NCBI GenBank assembly: GCA_020310875.1 | Contig: CM035407.1 | Coordinates: forward strand, 91,355,632 to 91,419,631 | DNA: 64,000 nt | Reading direction: 5' to 3' | Origin: Ceratopteris richardii | Taxonomy: Eukaryota > Streptophyta > Polypodiopsida > Polypodiales > Pteridaceae | In this document: positions 44,301-55,008 of the stretch, one piece after another | How the letters are laid out: each line of letters opens with the position of its first letter | Position numbering within the stretch: the first letter of the stretch is position 1 | Made by a program: the position numbers and the translations under genes | The notes under the pieces: generated by a model | What the model was told of the DNA's origin: nothing | The model's input: the letters and a program-made list of their open reading frames with translations, nothing else | Database searches by the model: none

Positions 44301-45824
44301 TTAGAAGCTGCTCTCGATAACCCAGACCAACCATTAAGTCCTAGCCGGTTCAAAGCAATGCCCTCTGAATCAATGAAAATGTTGCTTGATGATCACATCA
44401 GATTGCTCGACGAATACGATCGAATGAACGAAGAGTATCAGAAGCTAAAGGAAGATCATAAACTACTCCAGCTCAGAGCACCTGCAACACAAGGACTACC
44501 AGCAACCCAAGGATTACCAGCTCCTGCGGACCCTTCTCCGGACATCCTAGAGGAACTCAATGCATTACGGGCCCAGGTATCAACTCTTGAATCAAGTATA
44601 GCTATATATGAAGCACCACCATGGCCAGATTCCCCACAAGAGCTCCCAGCCGATGAAGAAAATGTAACCATCCTGGTGGAGGAAACATTTGAAGAAGCCT
44701 ACGAACCACAACCCATCCCAAGCGGACGAGTCACGGCTGAAGGCCAGATGACGTATGAACTTCCAAACCCCGCATGGATGAAGAGAGTGGAAGAGCTTGG
44801 AACCACCCACTCAGCACGAGTAGAGGTGCAGCTGCATGCAATGGCAATGATTGACGAAAGAATTTTACAGTCACCCTACTTCGCTCACTTGGCCCCTCGC
44901 AGATATATATCAGTTGGCAATAGAGAAAGAAACAGGCAAGAAACCGTCTCACCTACTCAGTTTGAGCCTGATGATTTGCCACTGGATGCGTAGCAAGGAG
45001 AGATTTATCAACCAGAGTGGCGTAAAGATCTTTTACAAGAATATCCTGAGATGATGAGTACTTAGGTAAAGGCACCACTACATTTGAAATACAACCCATG
45101 TTGGGGACCAGTGCCACGCCGCCGCTCCTGGACAACATTTGCTATTAAAGTACAAAACAACAAGTAGTGCCAGGATTGGTTAAATTACCCATATTTCAAG
45201 CCACCCATAGAACTACCGACAGTGGGATACATGATGGCCACGATTCGTCACTGGCTCCCTCGCTTGAAACACATGGACGATATAGCAACGCACATGACTG
45301 TCAAAATCTTTGACATGATGCAAATGGTTTTTAAAGTCTTCCGTCGTATAAAGGCACCTCATGTAAACACCCCGGGCTTCGAGCATGGCAATCTAGATCT
45401 TGCATATGATATGAGTACAACGCCATCGCTACGGGTGTGTTATGCTTGGCATTGCAGAATTAAATATTTACCGGTGTGCTACAAGCAGACTTTCGAAGAG
45501 ATGTTCATAACCGGTTTTTGGGAATACCATTCAGAAGTGTTCATCAGCAGGCCCACCCACCTCTTACACTTATTCGCCTGTGAACAAATGGTATATTCCA
45601 CACATTATTGACTCCCGCCACCCGATGAACCGCAACCAATTGATTGGGAGAAACTCGAGGCAGATTTGGCCCGAGGCATTCGAATCTCAGAACACACCGC
45701 TCAGGAACTACTAGAGAACTACATCCGACAGACCACACAACAAGGTTCTGTCGAGGACGACAGAAGCGAGAGGGAGGGGGGTGTTGGCAGTAGCCAGAGG
45801 CATAGAAGACGCGGAAGCATGTAA
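41361..45824 (+). pseudogene. Gypsy-T long 3' ORF (about 1487 codons), ends inside the 3' LTR
   Basis: One frame from the ATG at 41361 to a TAA at 45822, interrupted by TAG at 44019, 44025, 44991, 45063 and 45165 and by TGA at 45609. It has a folded-looking N-terminal domain (about residues 40-330; HWFQGLAGPLVDAEFIFEAN, YYLITTLMASENKDLPGTFI). Then come a Ser/Thr/Pro-rich region with a very Pro-rich part (residues about 640-860), a coiled coil (44043-44460; LRRHLAATKEENHRLQEQNR), and a C-terminal domain (45180-45600). No signal peptide or membrane span is visible, so I do not call it envelope-like. The 3'-ORF position is shared with Athila/Tat elements. The final 14 or so codons are read from the 3' LTR. 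Confidence 0.75.
45768..45781 (+). promoter_or_regulatory. Polypurine tract of Gypsy-T
   Basis: GAGAGGGAGGGGGG directly before the 3' LTR start TGTTGGCAG. It is also read as the GluArgGluGlyGly codons of the 3' ORF. Confidence 0.9.
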
Positions 45825-46428
45825 AGGCAGAGCAGGGAGCGAGTCGGATCTTTTTTCAAAAGAATTATGTTTTAAAATACTTTTCAAAAACCTCCAATAG
45901 TGATTTTTATCACTATTGTAACATATGTAACATAGAAAAACCCTTTTCTTAATTTCTAGCTCCATTTTGTGCAAGCCGAGGAGTCCTCGAGCTTGAGGAG
46001 CATAGGTAGAATGAGCATATCAATTTTGGTTATTTTTAGACACCGTTTACCCTCTCAAATAGCGCATAGGACCTATTTTTTTAACTATGCCGGTCACTAG
46101 ATGTGAAACCGGCCAAAACTAGTCTAGAAACTATAAAAAGAGCTAGAGAGCTCATTTTTGGGGGTTATCTTGTTTGAGTAGAGAAGAGCTTAGAGCTATT
46201 TTGAGCTTGTAAGAGTGTTCTTGAGTAATAGAGTTGATTTCTCACCTTCCATTGTGTCTTGCTTATCTCTTCGGAGTGTGTGTATGTGTGTGTGCATCTC
46301 TATGCTTCTCACCTTCACTCTCACTTTTTCACATTCACGATCTTCATATCACTCCTATCTCTTCCGCGGATTGACATTAAGGAAGTGGAGCTTCTTAACG
46401 TGGTTCTCACCATTGTGTTAGAGCAACA
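45782..46428 (+). repeat. 3' LTR of Gypsy-T
   Basis: 647 bp, ends GTTAGAGCAACA, about 98% identical to 30242-30892. The TATA candidate is conserved at 46132. Followed by the AATGG duplication (46429-46433). Confidence 0.95.
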
Positions 46429-47223
46429 AATGGATTTGTGTCAAACGAAATACATTGACACATTATTGCAAGGTTTTGGCCTTGAAGACTGTAAACCTAT
46501 TGCCACTCCTATGGAGACAGGTTTACGAGTGAGTCTTCATGATGCTCGAGATGCATTTGATGTTGTTCTCTATCAGCACGATGTTGGATGCCTGATTTAC
46601 TTATGCATTACTCCGCCAAATATTCACTTTGATGTCTTAGAGATGAGCAGGTTTATGCATTGCCGAAGAGCCAAGCATTGGCAGGTGGTTAAAGCGCATC
46701 TTTCACTATTTGAGTGGTACTCGGCTACTTGGGTTGTTTTATCCCAAGGGCGGATCACTACCACTAGATTTGCATGCTTTTTTTGACTCTGATTGGGATG
46801 GTTGCTATGACACTCATGTGTCCACTAGTGGCTTTTGCTTCATGCTTGGTAGCTCATGTATATCTTGGTTGAGCAAGAAGCAGCCTATTGTGGCCACTTC
46901 CAGTTGTGAGGCTGAGTATAGGGCAGCTTTCACAGTGACTGTTGAGTGTGTGTGGCTCATATGCCTTATGGTTGATTTGGGTGTTGGCCAGTCTTCTGCC
47001 ACCACCATCTTCACTGACAGTCAGAGCACATTAGCAGTTGCGAGGAACCCTGTGTTCCATGCTCGCACTAAGCACATTGAGGTGCATTATCATTATGTCA
47101 GGGAGAGGTTCTCTGCTGGGGAGATCAGCTTGGCATATGTGCCCATGCAGGAGAACATTGCAGACCTTTTCACAAAGGCTCTGCCTAGGGAGAAGTTTGA
47201 AGCTTTCTGCAAAGCTTATCCAT
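46429..47223 (+). pseudogene. Copia E2, 3' part: RT end and RNase H
   Basis: It resumes at MDLCQTKYIDTLLQGFGLED, exactly where E2 was cut at 30241, and continues with MSRFMHC. RNase H marks follow (FDSDWDGCYDTHVSTSGFCF, SSCEAEYRAAFT and KHIEVHYHYVRERFSAGEIS). It ends near 47223 inside the last codons, without polypurine tract or LTR. Confidence 0.85.
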
Positions 47224-47325
47224 GAAGGAATAAATCCAGTGAACAAAAACATATATTTGAATAACATACTATGATTGAACTCTCGTTTACTCTAAACTTT
47301 GCTAGTTTAGAGTAACATATATTTG
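47224..47325. other. Scrambled junction between copia E2 and E3
   Basis: About 100 bases that include a second copy of CTAAACTTTGCTAGTTT (47292-47308; also 47340-47356 inside E3), two copies of ACATATATTTGAA, and an 11-bp inverted repeat TTACTCTAAAC/GTTTAGAGTAA. This is the look of templated filler at a repaired double-strand break. Confidence 0.65.
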
Positions 47326-48420
47326 AACGCTTTGGTCATCTAAACTTTGCTAGTTTGCTATGCCTGCATAAATCTGAAATGGTGTCCTCTTTGCCCAAAC
47401 TTGAGGCACCCGGTAAACATGTATGTGAAGGTTGTATTTTGGGCAAAATGTAGCATTCCTCATTTTCAAAAGGTGGTTTAGTTCGAGCTACTCATAAATT
47501 GCAGCTTGTTCATAGTGATGTCTGTGGTCCTATGCAGACACCCTCTTTGGGAAATTATCTTTACTTCGTAAATTTCATTGATGATTCCTCTAGGCATGCA
47601 TGGGTATATTCACTCAAAGCAAAGTCCGAAGTGTTTATGTGCTTCAAACAGTTTCTGGTTTTGGCTGAAAATATGTCAGCATGTAAAATAGGCACCCTCC
47701 GTTCTGATCGAGGGGGGAATATATGTCTTCTCGTTTTAATGCATTTCTGGTTGAATGTGGGATAAAACACCAGTGTACAATGCCGTATATACCTCAATAG
47801 AATGGAGTTGCTGAACGAAAGAATAGGTCACTCATGGAGATGGCGAGGTGTATGGTCAAGAGTCAAGCCTTACCACATAGTTTCTGGCTTGAGGTTGTTA
47901 TGTGTGCAACATATGTACTTAACAAGTATCCCATTAAAGCACTGCAGTATATCACTCCATATGAGGCTTGGCATGATCGCAAGCCATTTGTTGCTCATCT
48001 GCGTGTTTTTGGTTGTCTTGCATATGCATTAATGCCTGAACAACATCATAGAAAATTGGATGATAAAGCAGTAAAATGTATTTTTGTTGTGTACAGTTCC
48101 GAAAGTAAAGGTTATCGTGTGTATCATTCACAGACTAAACACATTCTGGTTAGTCATGATGTTGTTTTTGTGGAAGATGCTATTCAATCATTGCTTTCAT
48201 GTACTAAGGAGACATCTATTAGCTCCAAAGACATGTATGATACTTTGCTTCGTCTTTTTACAGGTGGACAGTCTAGTTATGGTCCTAATGAGGCAACTTC
48301 TCAACCTCTGCAGGTTTCATACGATGATGCAAATCATTCCATTTCTGATGCAGATTTACATGATGCACTTGTTGATGAGAGAGCTGATATTGAGCAAGCA
48401 AAAACTATGCCAAAATGACT
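47326..48420 (+). pseudogene. Copia E3 integrase
   Basis: Pre-integrase zinc-region remnants, then VHSDVCGPMQTPSLGNYLYF and DDSSRHAWVYSL. A one-base loss lies near 47717 in the second catalytic Asp region (SDRGG). The frame 47834-48418 holds SFWLEVVMCATYVLNKYPIK and YEAWHDRKPFVAHLRVFGCL. Several stops. Confidence 0.8.
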
Positions 48421-49320
48421 CGAGCAGACTTTTCGTGATAGCAATTAGATGCACCTCTATCATATCGTACTCAGTCAGGCTCTCATGGTGCCTCTTTTGC
48501 ATCAAATTGCTATGTTATGGCTGCCTCTAGTCTATGTGATGAGACTGAACCTGTTTCGTTTGATAAAGCACAAAATTTTGAACATTGGGTGGCTATAGTG
48601 CAATCTGAATACGATGCTATAATGAAGAATGGTACTTGGTCTTTATGTGACTTGCCTCCTAGCAAGAATGCCATTGGCACAAAGTGGGTGTACAAGTTGA
48701 AACATAAACTTGATGGAATCATTGACAGGTATAAGGCTAGGCTTGTTGCAAAGGGTTATCCGCAGGAAAGAGGCATTGATTTTGATGAGACCTTTGCACC
48801 TACTTCCCGAATGACTATTGTTCATAGCATTTGTGCACTTGCAACTCTTCATGGTTGGAATGTACATCAGTTGGATATCAAAACAGGATTTCTGAATGGT
48901 GACTAGCATGAAGAAGTGTATGTTTTTCAGCCCCATGGCTTTGTGCAAAAAGGGCATGAGAACTAGGTGTGCAGGTTAAAGAAGGCATTTTATGGTTTAA
49001 AGCAAGCACCACGTGCTTGGTATCAAAAGATACATGCCTATTTGATTGCACATGGTTTTGAGAAGAGTCCAACTAAAAGCACCTTATATGTTAAGTGTGC
49101 TAATGATGTACTTTTGATCATTGTGGTTTATGTTGATGACATGCTACTCACTGGTCCTCATGAGAGGCATATTGCTGATTTTAAGGCTGATTTGCATGCC
49201 TCATTTGAGATGTCTGATTTGGGGCATTTGCATCACTATTTGGGCATTCAGCTTATGCATGTTGATGGTGGAATGGATTTTTCTCAAACGAAATATATTG
49301 ACACATTATTGTAGCGTTTT
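48421..49320 (+). pseudogene. Copia E3 reverse transcriptase
   Basis: 48517-48906 has AIGTKWVYKLKHKLDGIIDR, RYKARLVAKGYPQERGIDFD and QLDIKTGFLNGD. A TAG at 48904 and another at 48964 interrupt it. 48967-49314 has LKKAFYGLKQAPRAWYQKIH and the catalytic YVDDMLLTGPHERHIADF. Almost intact apart from the stops. Confidence 0.85.
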
Positions 49321-50085
49321 GGCCTTGAAGACTGTAAACCTATTGCCACTCCTATGGAAACAAGTTTACGATTGTGTCTTCATGATGTTGGAGATGCATT
49401 TGATGTTATTCTCTATCAGCAGGCTATTGGATGTTTGATTTACTTATGCATTACTTGGCCATATATTCAGTTTGCTTTCTCACAGATGAGCAGGTTTATG
49501 CATTGCCTAGGTGTCAAGCGTTGGCAAGCAGTTAAGTGCATCTTTCGCTACTTGAGTGGTACTCGGCTACTTGGGTTGTTTTATCCCAAAGGGGGATCAC
49601 TATCGCCAGATTTGCATTTTTTTTTACTCTGACTGGGCTAGTTGCTATGACACTCGTGTGTCCACCAGTGGTTTTTGCTTCATGCTTGGTAGCTCATGAA
49701 TATCCTGGCTTAGCAAGAAGTAGCCTATTGTGGTTACTTCCAGTTGTGAGGCTGAGTATAGGGTAGCTTTTTCACAGTGACTGTTCAGTGTGTGTGGCTC
49801 AGACGGCTTATGGCTGATTTGGGTGTTGGTCAGTCTTCTGTCACCGCCATCTTCACTGACAATCAGAGCGCATTAGCAGTTGCAAGGAACCATGTGCTCC
49901 ATGCTCGCACTAAGCACATTGAGGTGCATTATCACTATGTCAGGGAGAGGTTCTGTGCTGGAGAGATTAGCTTGGCATATGTGCCCATGCAAGAGAACAT
50001 TGCAGACCTTTTCACAAAGGCTCTACCTCAGGAAAAGTTTGAAGCTTTTCGCAAAGCTTTGGGCTTACTTCCTTTTGTGGAGTGA
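49321..50085 (+). pseudogene. Copia E3 RNase H
   Basis: MSRFMHCLGVKRWQAVKCIF is followed by a frameshifted RNase H core and the intact tail 49777-50085 (KHIEVHYHYVRERFCAGEIS, then NIADLFTKALPQEKFEAFRK). One- and two-base shifts occur near 49620 and 49770. Confidence 0.8.
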
Positions 50086-50197
50086 TTTCCACATAGCTTG
50101 GCACTTCCTTATACATGAGTGTCAGCTCCTTGTTCACCGCATCACTCCTAGGGGGGATTTGTTTATATATTTTAGGTAGTGATGTGTGTGAACACTC

Positions 50198-50337
50198 TGT
50201 TGGAGTTAGACGTCTGCGGAAGCACGTGAACAACACAAGGAAGAAGAAGAAGCTTGGAGCACAACGCACAATACTGAATGTATTACTAGAGAATGTACAA
50301 AAGATCAGTAGCCCATTAGGGCAATAGGCGTATATAC
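50198..50337 (-). repeat. Partial E-family LTR in inverted orientation
   Basis: The plus strand reads TGTTGGAGTTAGACGTCTGC through GGCGTATATAC, the reverse complement of the 3' two-thirds of an E LTR (compare 26620-26761). It faces the E3 LTR stub immediately to its left and is cut on the right by copia F's LTR. Confidence 0.8.
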
Positions 50338-51144
50338 TATTGGAGAATTCCTCTCCTAATCGAAGCGGAAAGTGTAGAAGACCTTCTCAGGATCAAGACT
50401 TTTGCCAACAGCTGAACCTTCAAATCAAAACTGGTACCAACTCAAAAATGCAATGAACTTGAAACTTTGGTCGCTTAAACTAGACACCTACAGCTTTCAA
50501 AGGAGCTATCAAAGAATAAATTTGGAGTAGATTTGGGTGGGCAACTCTTTGATTCAAAATAGGCTACCTGTTCACTCAGTTAGGTTGAAAACTGGACTTC
50601 ACTAAAACTTAAATAACTCAGAAAGCATAAAGAATTTGATAAAACTATTCTAGATAGAAGAAGTCCTCAAGATAAGCTTTCCAACAAATGTTTAAACACT
50701 AAATTTGGATACATATATTGAGAGATATGACTCTCACAAGTAGACTACCCAAAAATGGGTGTGCAGCTCGACATACTCTATGAGAGTGAACTGAACGAAA
50801 TGACTCAAACCAAATGAACTAGCTACAAGGGGAATTCCACACCTTCTTCCTCTATTCTTAAGTGTCCTCCCTTGCCTCTTTTATAGCCAAGTGACCAAAA
50901 ACTCTCATGATGAGTTTGAGAGCTCTTCTCCATCATTTCTCCACTACTTTGGACAGCCACTCCTCTTACAGTTCAGTTTTTGGATTTGATTCTCTTTTGA
51001 ATGGTTCTCTTTTGAATGATTCTCTTTTGGCCTCCACTACTTGCTGAAGTAAATGCTTCTATTTTTCATTTTTGTATTTTCTTTCTACTTGAAGAAAATC
51101 CTTTTTGCAAAAATATATACGAGCTTACTTCTTTATTTTTAACA
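50338..51144 (-). repeat. 3' LTR of copia F
   Basis: 807 bp. Minus strand starts TGTTAAAAATAAAG after a polypurine tract and ends CTCCAATA (a mutated CA end). It contains CTATAAAAG (plus-strand 50878-50886) as a TATA candidate. Confidence 0.7.
50878..50886 (-). promoter_or_regulatory. Candidate TATA box in the copia F LTR
   Basis: CTATAAAAG on the minus strand, the usual position and form for an LTR core promoter. Confidence 0.5.
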
Positions 51145-52392
51145 CTCCCCCTCAAGCTCACATCTGAGCTTGCACCTTCAGCCATATCGTGCAAGTTGAT
51201 GTCATCCTTGAACCTCTTTAGCTTAGAAGCGTCTAAGGACTTTGTAAACATGTCTACAACCTGGTCATTAGTTCCAATGAATTTTATATCCACATCCTTG
51301 CTCAAAACTTTTTCTCGAACATAATGATAATGCACTTCTATGTGCTTGCTTCGTGCATGAAACATTGGATTGTTTGTTTGTCAAGTGAATGCTTGACATG
51401 CTGTCACCATAAATTGGAATGGTCTACACCTGCACATCAAGATCAGCCAAGAGCTTCTTAATCCACATAGCTTCACAAGTTGCAAAGGCTAAACCTCTAT
51501 ATTCAGCTTCTGTAGATGATAGTGCAATAGTAGGTTGCTTCTTTGAGCTCCATGTGATAGGTTTGCTACCTATCATAAACACGTAACCTGAAGTGGATCT
51601 TCTATCCTCCTTCAAACCAGCCCAATCAGCATCACTGAAGCCCTTTACCTGCAATTCTTCATCATATCTATAAAACAATGCATGATTGACAGTGTGCTTC
51701 ACATATCTTAGTACTCGTTTGGCTGAATTTAAATGTTCACTTGTAGGAGCTTGCATAAATTGAGAAAGAACTCCAACAATATAACACAAATCTGGTCTTG
51801 TGATCATAGCATAGATCAAGGAACCTATAATACTCTTGTATGTAGTTACATCATGTAACTTCTCTCCATCATTCAAGCATAGCTTCACATTTGTGTCCAT
51901 AGGTTGAGTGAGTGGTTTGCATTCACTCATTCCAAATCTGAAAAGAACATCCAACAAGTACTTACTTTGCATCAAGTAGATGCCATCTTTCCCATAGACT
52001 ATCTCAATGCCTAAAAAGTATTTTAGCTCACCAAGATATGAAATTTTAAACTCCTTACCGAGTTTCCTTCTGATCTCTTGTATTCCTGTAACATTACTCC
52101 CTGTTATGATGAGATCATCAACGTATATGCAAATATATACCTGCTTGCCTTCTTCTTTCTTCATGTAGAGAGAGGGATCTGCATTACTTGGACTATACCC
52201 ACACCTTGTGAGGTACTCGACCAATCTTTGATTCCAAGCACATGGTGCTTGCTTCAGCCCATACAAAGCTTTCTTCAATCTACAAACAAAATCTGGATGC
52301 TTTCTATCTTTAAGTCCAATTGGTTGACTCATGTATACCTCTTCTTGAAGTTCACCATTGAGAAAAGCATTTTTTATGTCAAGTTGGTACAA
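51066..52392 (-). pseudogene. Copia F reverse transcriptase (second part) and RNase H
   Basis: The frame 51424-52392 is open for 322 codons: [40 protein letters not shown], the catalytic YVDDLIITG, then RNase H with [20 protein letters not shown] and [12 protein letters not shown] stop at 51424 is followed by the RNase H tail in 51066-51365 (SKHIEVHYHYVREKVLSKDV). Only one or two lesions separate the pieces. Confidence 0.85.
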
Positions 52393-52553
52393 TTGTCATC
52401 TCCTTGCTGCACTCACTCCAATCAAGGTTCTAATTGTTCCCATCTTTGCCACCGGATTGAAAGTCTCTTCATAGTCGATGCCGTGAGTTTGCTTGAATCC
52501 TTTTGCTACTAGTCTAGCTTTATGACTAGCTAGAGAACCATCAACATTTCTCT
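52393..52553 (-). pseudogene. Copia F reverse transcriptase, first block
   Basis: Between the integrase/linker frame and the main RT frame. The minus-strand reading includes ASHKARLVAKGFKQTHGIDY and ETFNPVAKMGTIRTLI, with a frameshift or stop on each side. Confidence 0.75.
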
Positions 52554-54032
52554 TTATTTTAAACATCCATTATTTGGAACAATCTTCATACCTTCAGCCT
52601 TTGGAACTAGCTCCCATGTGTGATTATCCTTGAGAGCTTTTATCTCTTCTGGCATAGCTTCTTGCCATTCTTTTTGTGTACATGCTTCTTCATATGCATC
52701 CGGTTCTTTGTCTTTGACCACCTGTGGCATATATGCAAAATGCTTTGCAATAAAACTATCATAGCTCAGCCTTTGAATTGGATACCTTGCTCTCGAAGAC
52801 CTCCTTTCATTTTCTTTTGAATATTGCTTCTTCAACCAGTTCAACTTTACCTTTGGTGTGATCACCTCTTCATACTCTTCTTCACTTGCATTTGAATCAC
52901 TATTTTGAGCAGCACTTTCAGGTTTAGATCTTTCATAACATGATGTTGGCGATGAGGAATGACTCCTTAGTCTCCCTTTCCATGTTGAGCTTTCTCCAAG
53001 TGATGTAGAAGCTTCTGGACCTGACATTTGAGTGCTCGTTTGCTGAAATTCTTCTTGGACAGCACCTCCATCATCTTCACAATCTTCTTCAAGAATCTTC
53101 TCTTTCCCTTTGTCTCCAAACCATGGTCTTAGCTCATCAAATACCACATCTCGTGAGACTCGCAGCTCCTTTGTCACCGGATTGTAGCACCTGTATCCAT
53201 TTTGCTCCGATGAATATCCAATGAAAATACATTTTTCTGACTTTGCCTCCATCTTTGTCCTTAGTTCTTGAGGAATGTGTACATAACATACACATCCAAA
53301 AACTTTGAGATGTGTAAGGTCAGGTTTCTTACCGGAATAAACCTCCTCGAGAGTTAGATTATGCACTCGAGCCGTTGTGCACTTGTTCATCAAATAAACG
53401 GCCGTACTAGTTGCTTCAGCCCAATAGTTTAGTGGCATCTTCATCTCGTTGAGCATGCATATTGCAACTTCTGTGATATGTCGATTTTTCCTTTTAGCTA
53501 TTCCATTTTGTTGAGGTGTGTACCTACATGTAAATTGTCTCTTGATGCCATTTTCATAAAGAAAATCTGAAAATTCTTTGGAGAAATATTCTCCTCCTCC
53601 ATCGGACCTCAAGGTCTTTATGTAGCGTCCTGTTTCCTTTTCTACCTGTGCTTTGAATCTCTTGAACATGGAGAACACATCTGATTTTTGTTTTATGCAA
53701 AACATCCATACTTTTCTTGAATGATCATCGATAAAATTGACAAAATATCTATTACCAGCCACAGATGGTTGTTGTGATGGTCCCCATACATCCGTGTCTA
53801 TCAAGTCAAGGACATTCCTTGCCACATAGTTGCTCTTCTTGAATGGTTGTTGAGTTTGCTTTCCTAGTTGGCATGCTTCACAAAACTCATGTAGTCCAGC
53901 ATCATTGAATCTTGGAAGACCTCTTACCACTTCATGGTTGCTCATGTCCTTGAGCTTGGGAATGTGACTTGACCAAAACCTACACGCCAATTTTTTTAGC
54001 AATATGAGATCATTTCTTAACAAGATCTTCAT
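52554..54032 (-). pseudogene. Copia F integrase and linker
   Basis: 492 open codons. A truncated pre-integrase (GLPRFNDAGLHEFCEACQLG) keeps its CxxC pair. The integrase core is complete, with DTDVWGPSQQP, LRSDGGGEYFSKEF and YTPQQNGIAKRKN; in the last motif the catalytic Glu position reads Lys. Then come the conserved YWAEATSTAVYLMN and an acidic linker with SSRARYPIQR. The upstream gag-protease part is gone, and the frame starts from an incidental ATG. Confidence 0.85.
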
Positions 54033-54070
54033 TGTCAGCCTTCTTCACAAAAGCTCCCTACAACCACACT

Positions 54071-54083
54071 GGCTCTCATACCA
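54071..54083 (-). promoter_or_regulatory. Primer binding site of copia F
   Basis: Minus strand TGGTATGAGAGCC, one mismatch from the Met-tRNA primer complement TGGTATCAGAGC, directly next to the LTR end TTGACA. Confidence 0.7.
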
Positions 54084-54373
54084 TGTCAAGAGAAAGGGGA
54101 TGGATAAGTAAGAGAGCTCTCACACAATCTCATAAGCAAGGAGAGAAAGATATATAGATTGAGGCAAGGAAGAATGATCTTCTTCTTGTTCCTCCTCTTC
54201 TATTACATAAATAGAATGTTCAAGAAATGACCTAATACAACATATGAAGAGCAATACATAAAGAAAACATAATGACAAAGAGCAAGTGAGTTGGTAAGAA
54301 AAAAAATGTGCCATCGTTCTGTTTAGATAATTCCAATGAAGCTCATGAAAAGTATACTTGTAATATATCAACA
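54084..54373 (-). repeat. 5' LTR-like block of copia F
   Basis: Minus strand TGTTGATATATTACAAG to TTTCTCTTGACA, about 290 bp, next to the primer site. Its end resembles copia G's LTR (CTCTTGACA) and it does not match the 3' LTR of copia F. Confidence 0.55.
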
Positions 54374-54616
54374 TAACCACTATCCATGCCAAAGAAATGA
54401 AAAGTGGTAAGTGTAATCTTGATCATCGCATATTGAGTTTTATGTCTGAACATTATGGAGGAGAACCCCTCCCTTGCTTCACAACTAAAAACTTGAAGAC
54501 GATCATAGTATGGCAGTTTCCATGCCCATAACTCTTGTGCCACTTTAGAACTTTGGAAGTATTTTTTGTGATACAAATAAAAGATAAAATGAGCCAGCTT
54601 TGCTTCTTTGTGAAAT
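54374..54616. other. Spacer between copia F and copia E4
   Basis: 243 bases with no recognised feature. The last five bases (GAAAT, 54612-54616) act as the left target duplication of E4. Confidence 0.5.
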
Positions 54617-54842
54617 TGTTAGAGTTCAAGGTCTGTGGAAGCATGTGAACCACACAAGGAAGAAGAAGCTTGGGGCACAACACACAATACTTAATGTATT
54701 ACCACTAGAATCTACAAAGATAAGTGATATGTTAGGGCAATAGGCGTATATACAAGCCAAAGGAAAAAAACTCCTAAAGAGGGAAAAAAGTGTCCCAAGG
54801 TCCTAGTGTGTTCACACACATCAATATCTAAATATATCAACA
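54617..54842 (-). repeat. 3' LTR of copia E4
   Basis: Plus strand TGTTAGAGTTCAAGG to AAATATATCAACA. The reverse complement of the polypurine tract (AATCCCACCTGGGAG) follows at about 54843-54857. Confidence 0.85.
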
Positions 54843-55008
54843 AATCCCACCTGGGAGTGATGCAGTGAATAAGGACCTAGCACTCATGTATAAGGAAGTG
54901 CCAAGCTATGTGGAGTCGCTCCATGAAAGGAAGTAAGCCCAATGCTTCACGAAAAGCTTCAAACTTCTCCCTAGGCAGAGCCTTCGTGAAAAGGTCTGTA
55001 ATGTTCTC

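Larger units (their letters stand above)
30242..46428 (+). mobile_element. Gypsy-T: 16.2-kb Ty3/gypsy (Tat/Athila-like) retrotransposon
   Basis: LTRs of 651 and 647 bp differ at about 14 sites plus two 2-bp indels by hand count. They are flanked by a perfect AATGG duplication. Contents: Asp-tRNA-like primer site, a leader with a palindrome array, gag, protease-RT, integrase, a second protease-like ORF, a very long 3' ORF and a polypurine tract. The large size, Asp-type primer and FAWSYKDLKGVDP-type RT are consistent with the Tat/Athila group; the lineage call is an inference. It lacks RNase H and carries many stops, so it cannot move on its own. Confidence 0.9.
47326..50197 (+). mobile_element. 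Copia E3: 5'-truncated, with a stub of 3' LTR
   Basis: It begins in GAG-pre-integrase and runs through integrase, RT and RNase H to a polypurine tract (CTCCTAGGGGGGA, about 50146-50157). Only the first 38 bases of a 3' LTR follow (50160-50197, TGTTTATATATTTTAGG). An E-LTR in the reverse orientation then abuts it. It is the same family as E2. Confidence 0.8.
50338..54373 (-). mobile_element. Copia F: minus-strand Ty1/copia lacking gag and protease
   Basis: On the minus strand: an LTR-like block (54084-54373), primer-like site (54071-54083), then almost at once the end of GAG-pre-integrase, integrase, RT and RNase H, polypurine tract (51145-51159) and a terminal LTR (50338-51144). Gag and protease are missing by deletion. 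The two LTR-like blocks do not look alike, so the element may be a composite. Its pol is the best-preserved copia pol in the window. Confidence 0.75.

Noticed and set aside
41361..45824. Calling the long 3' ORF an envelope protein
   Set aside because: No signal peptide, transmembrane segment or furin-like site is visible; position alone is not enough.
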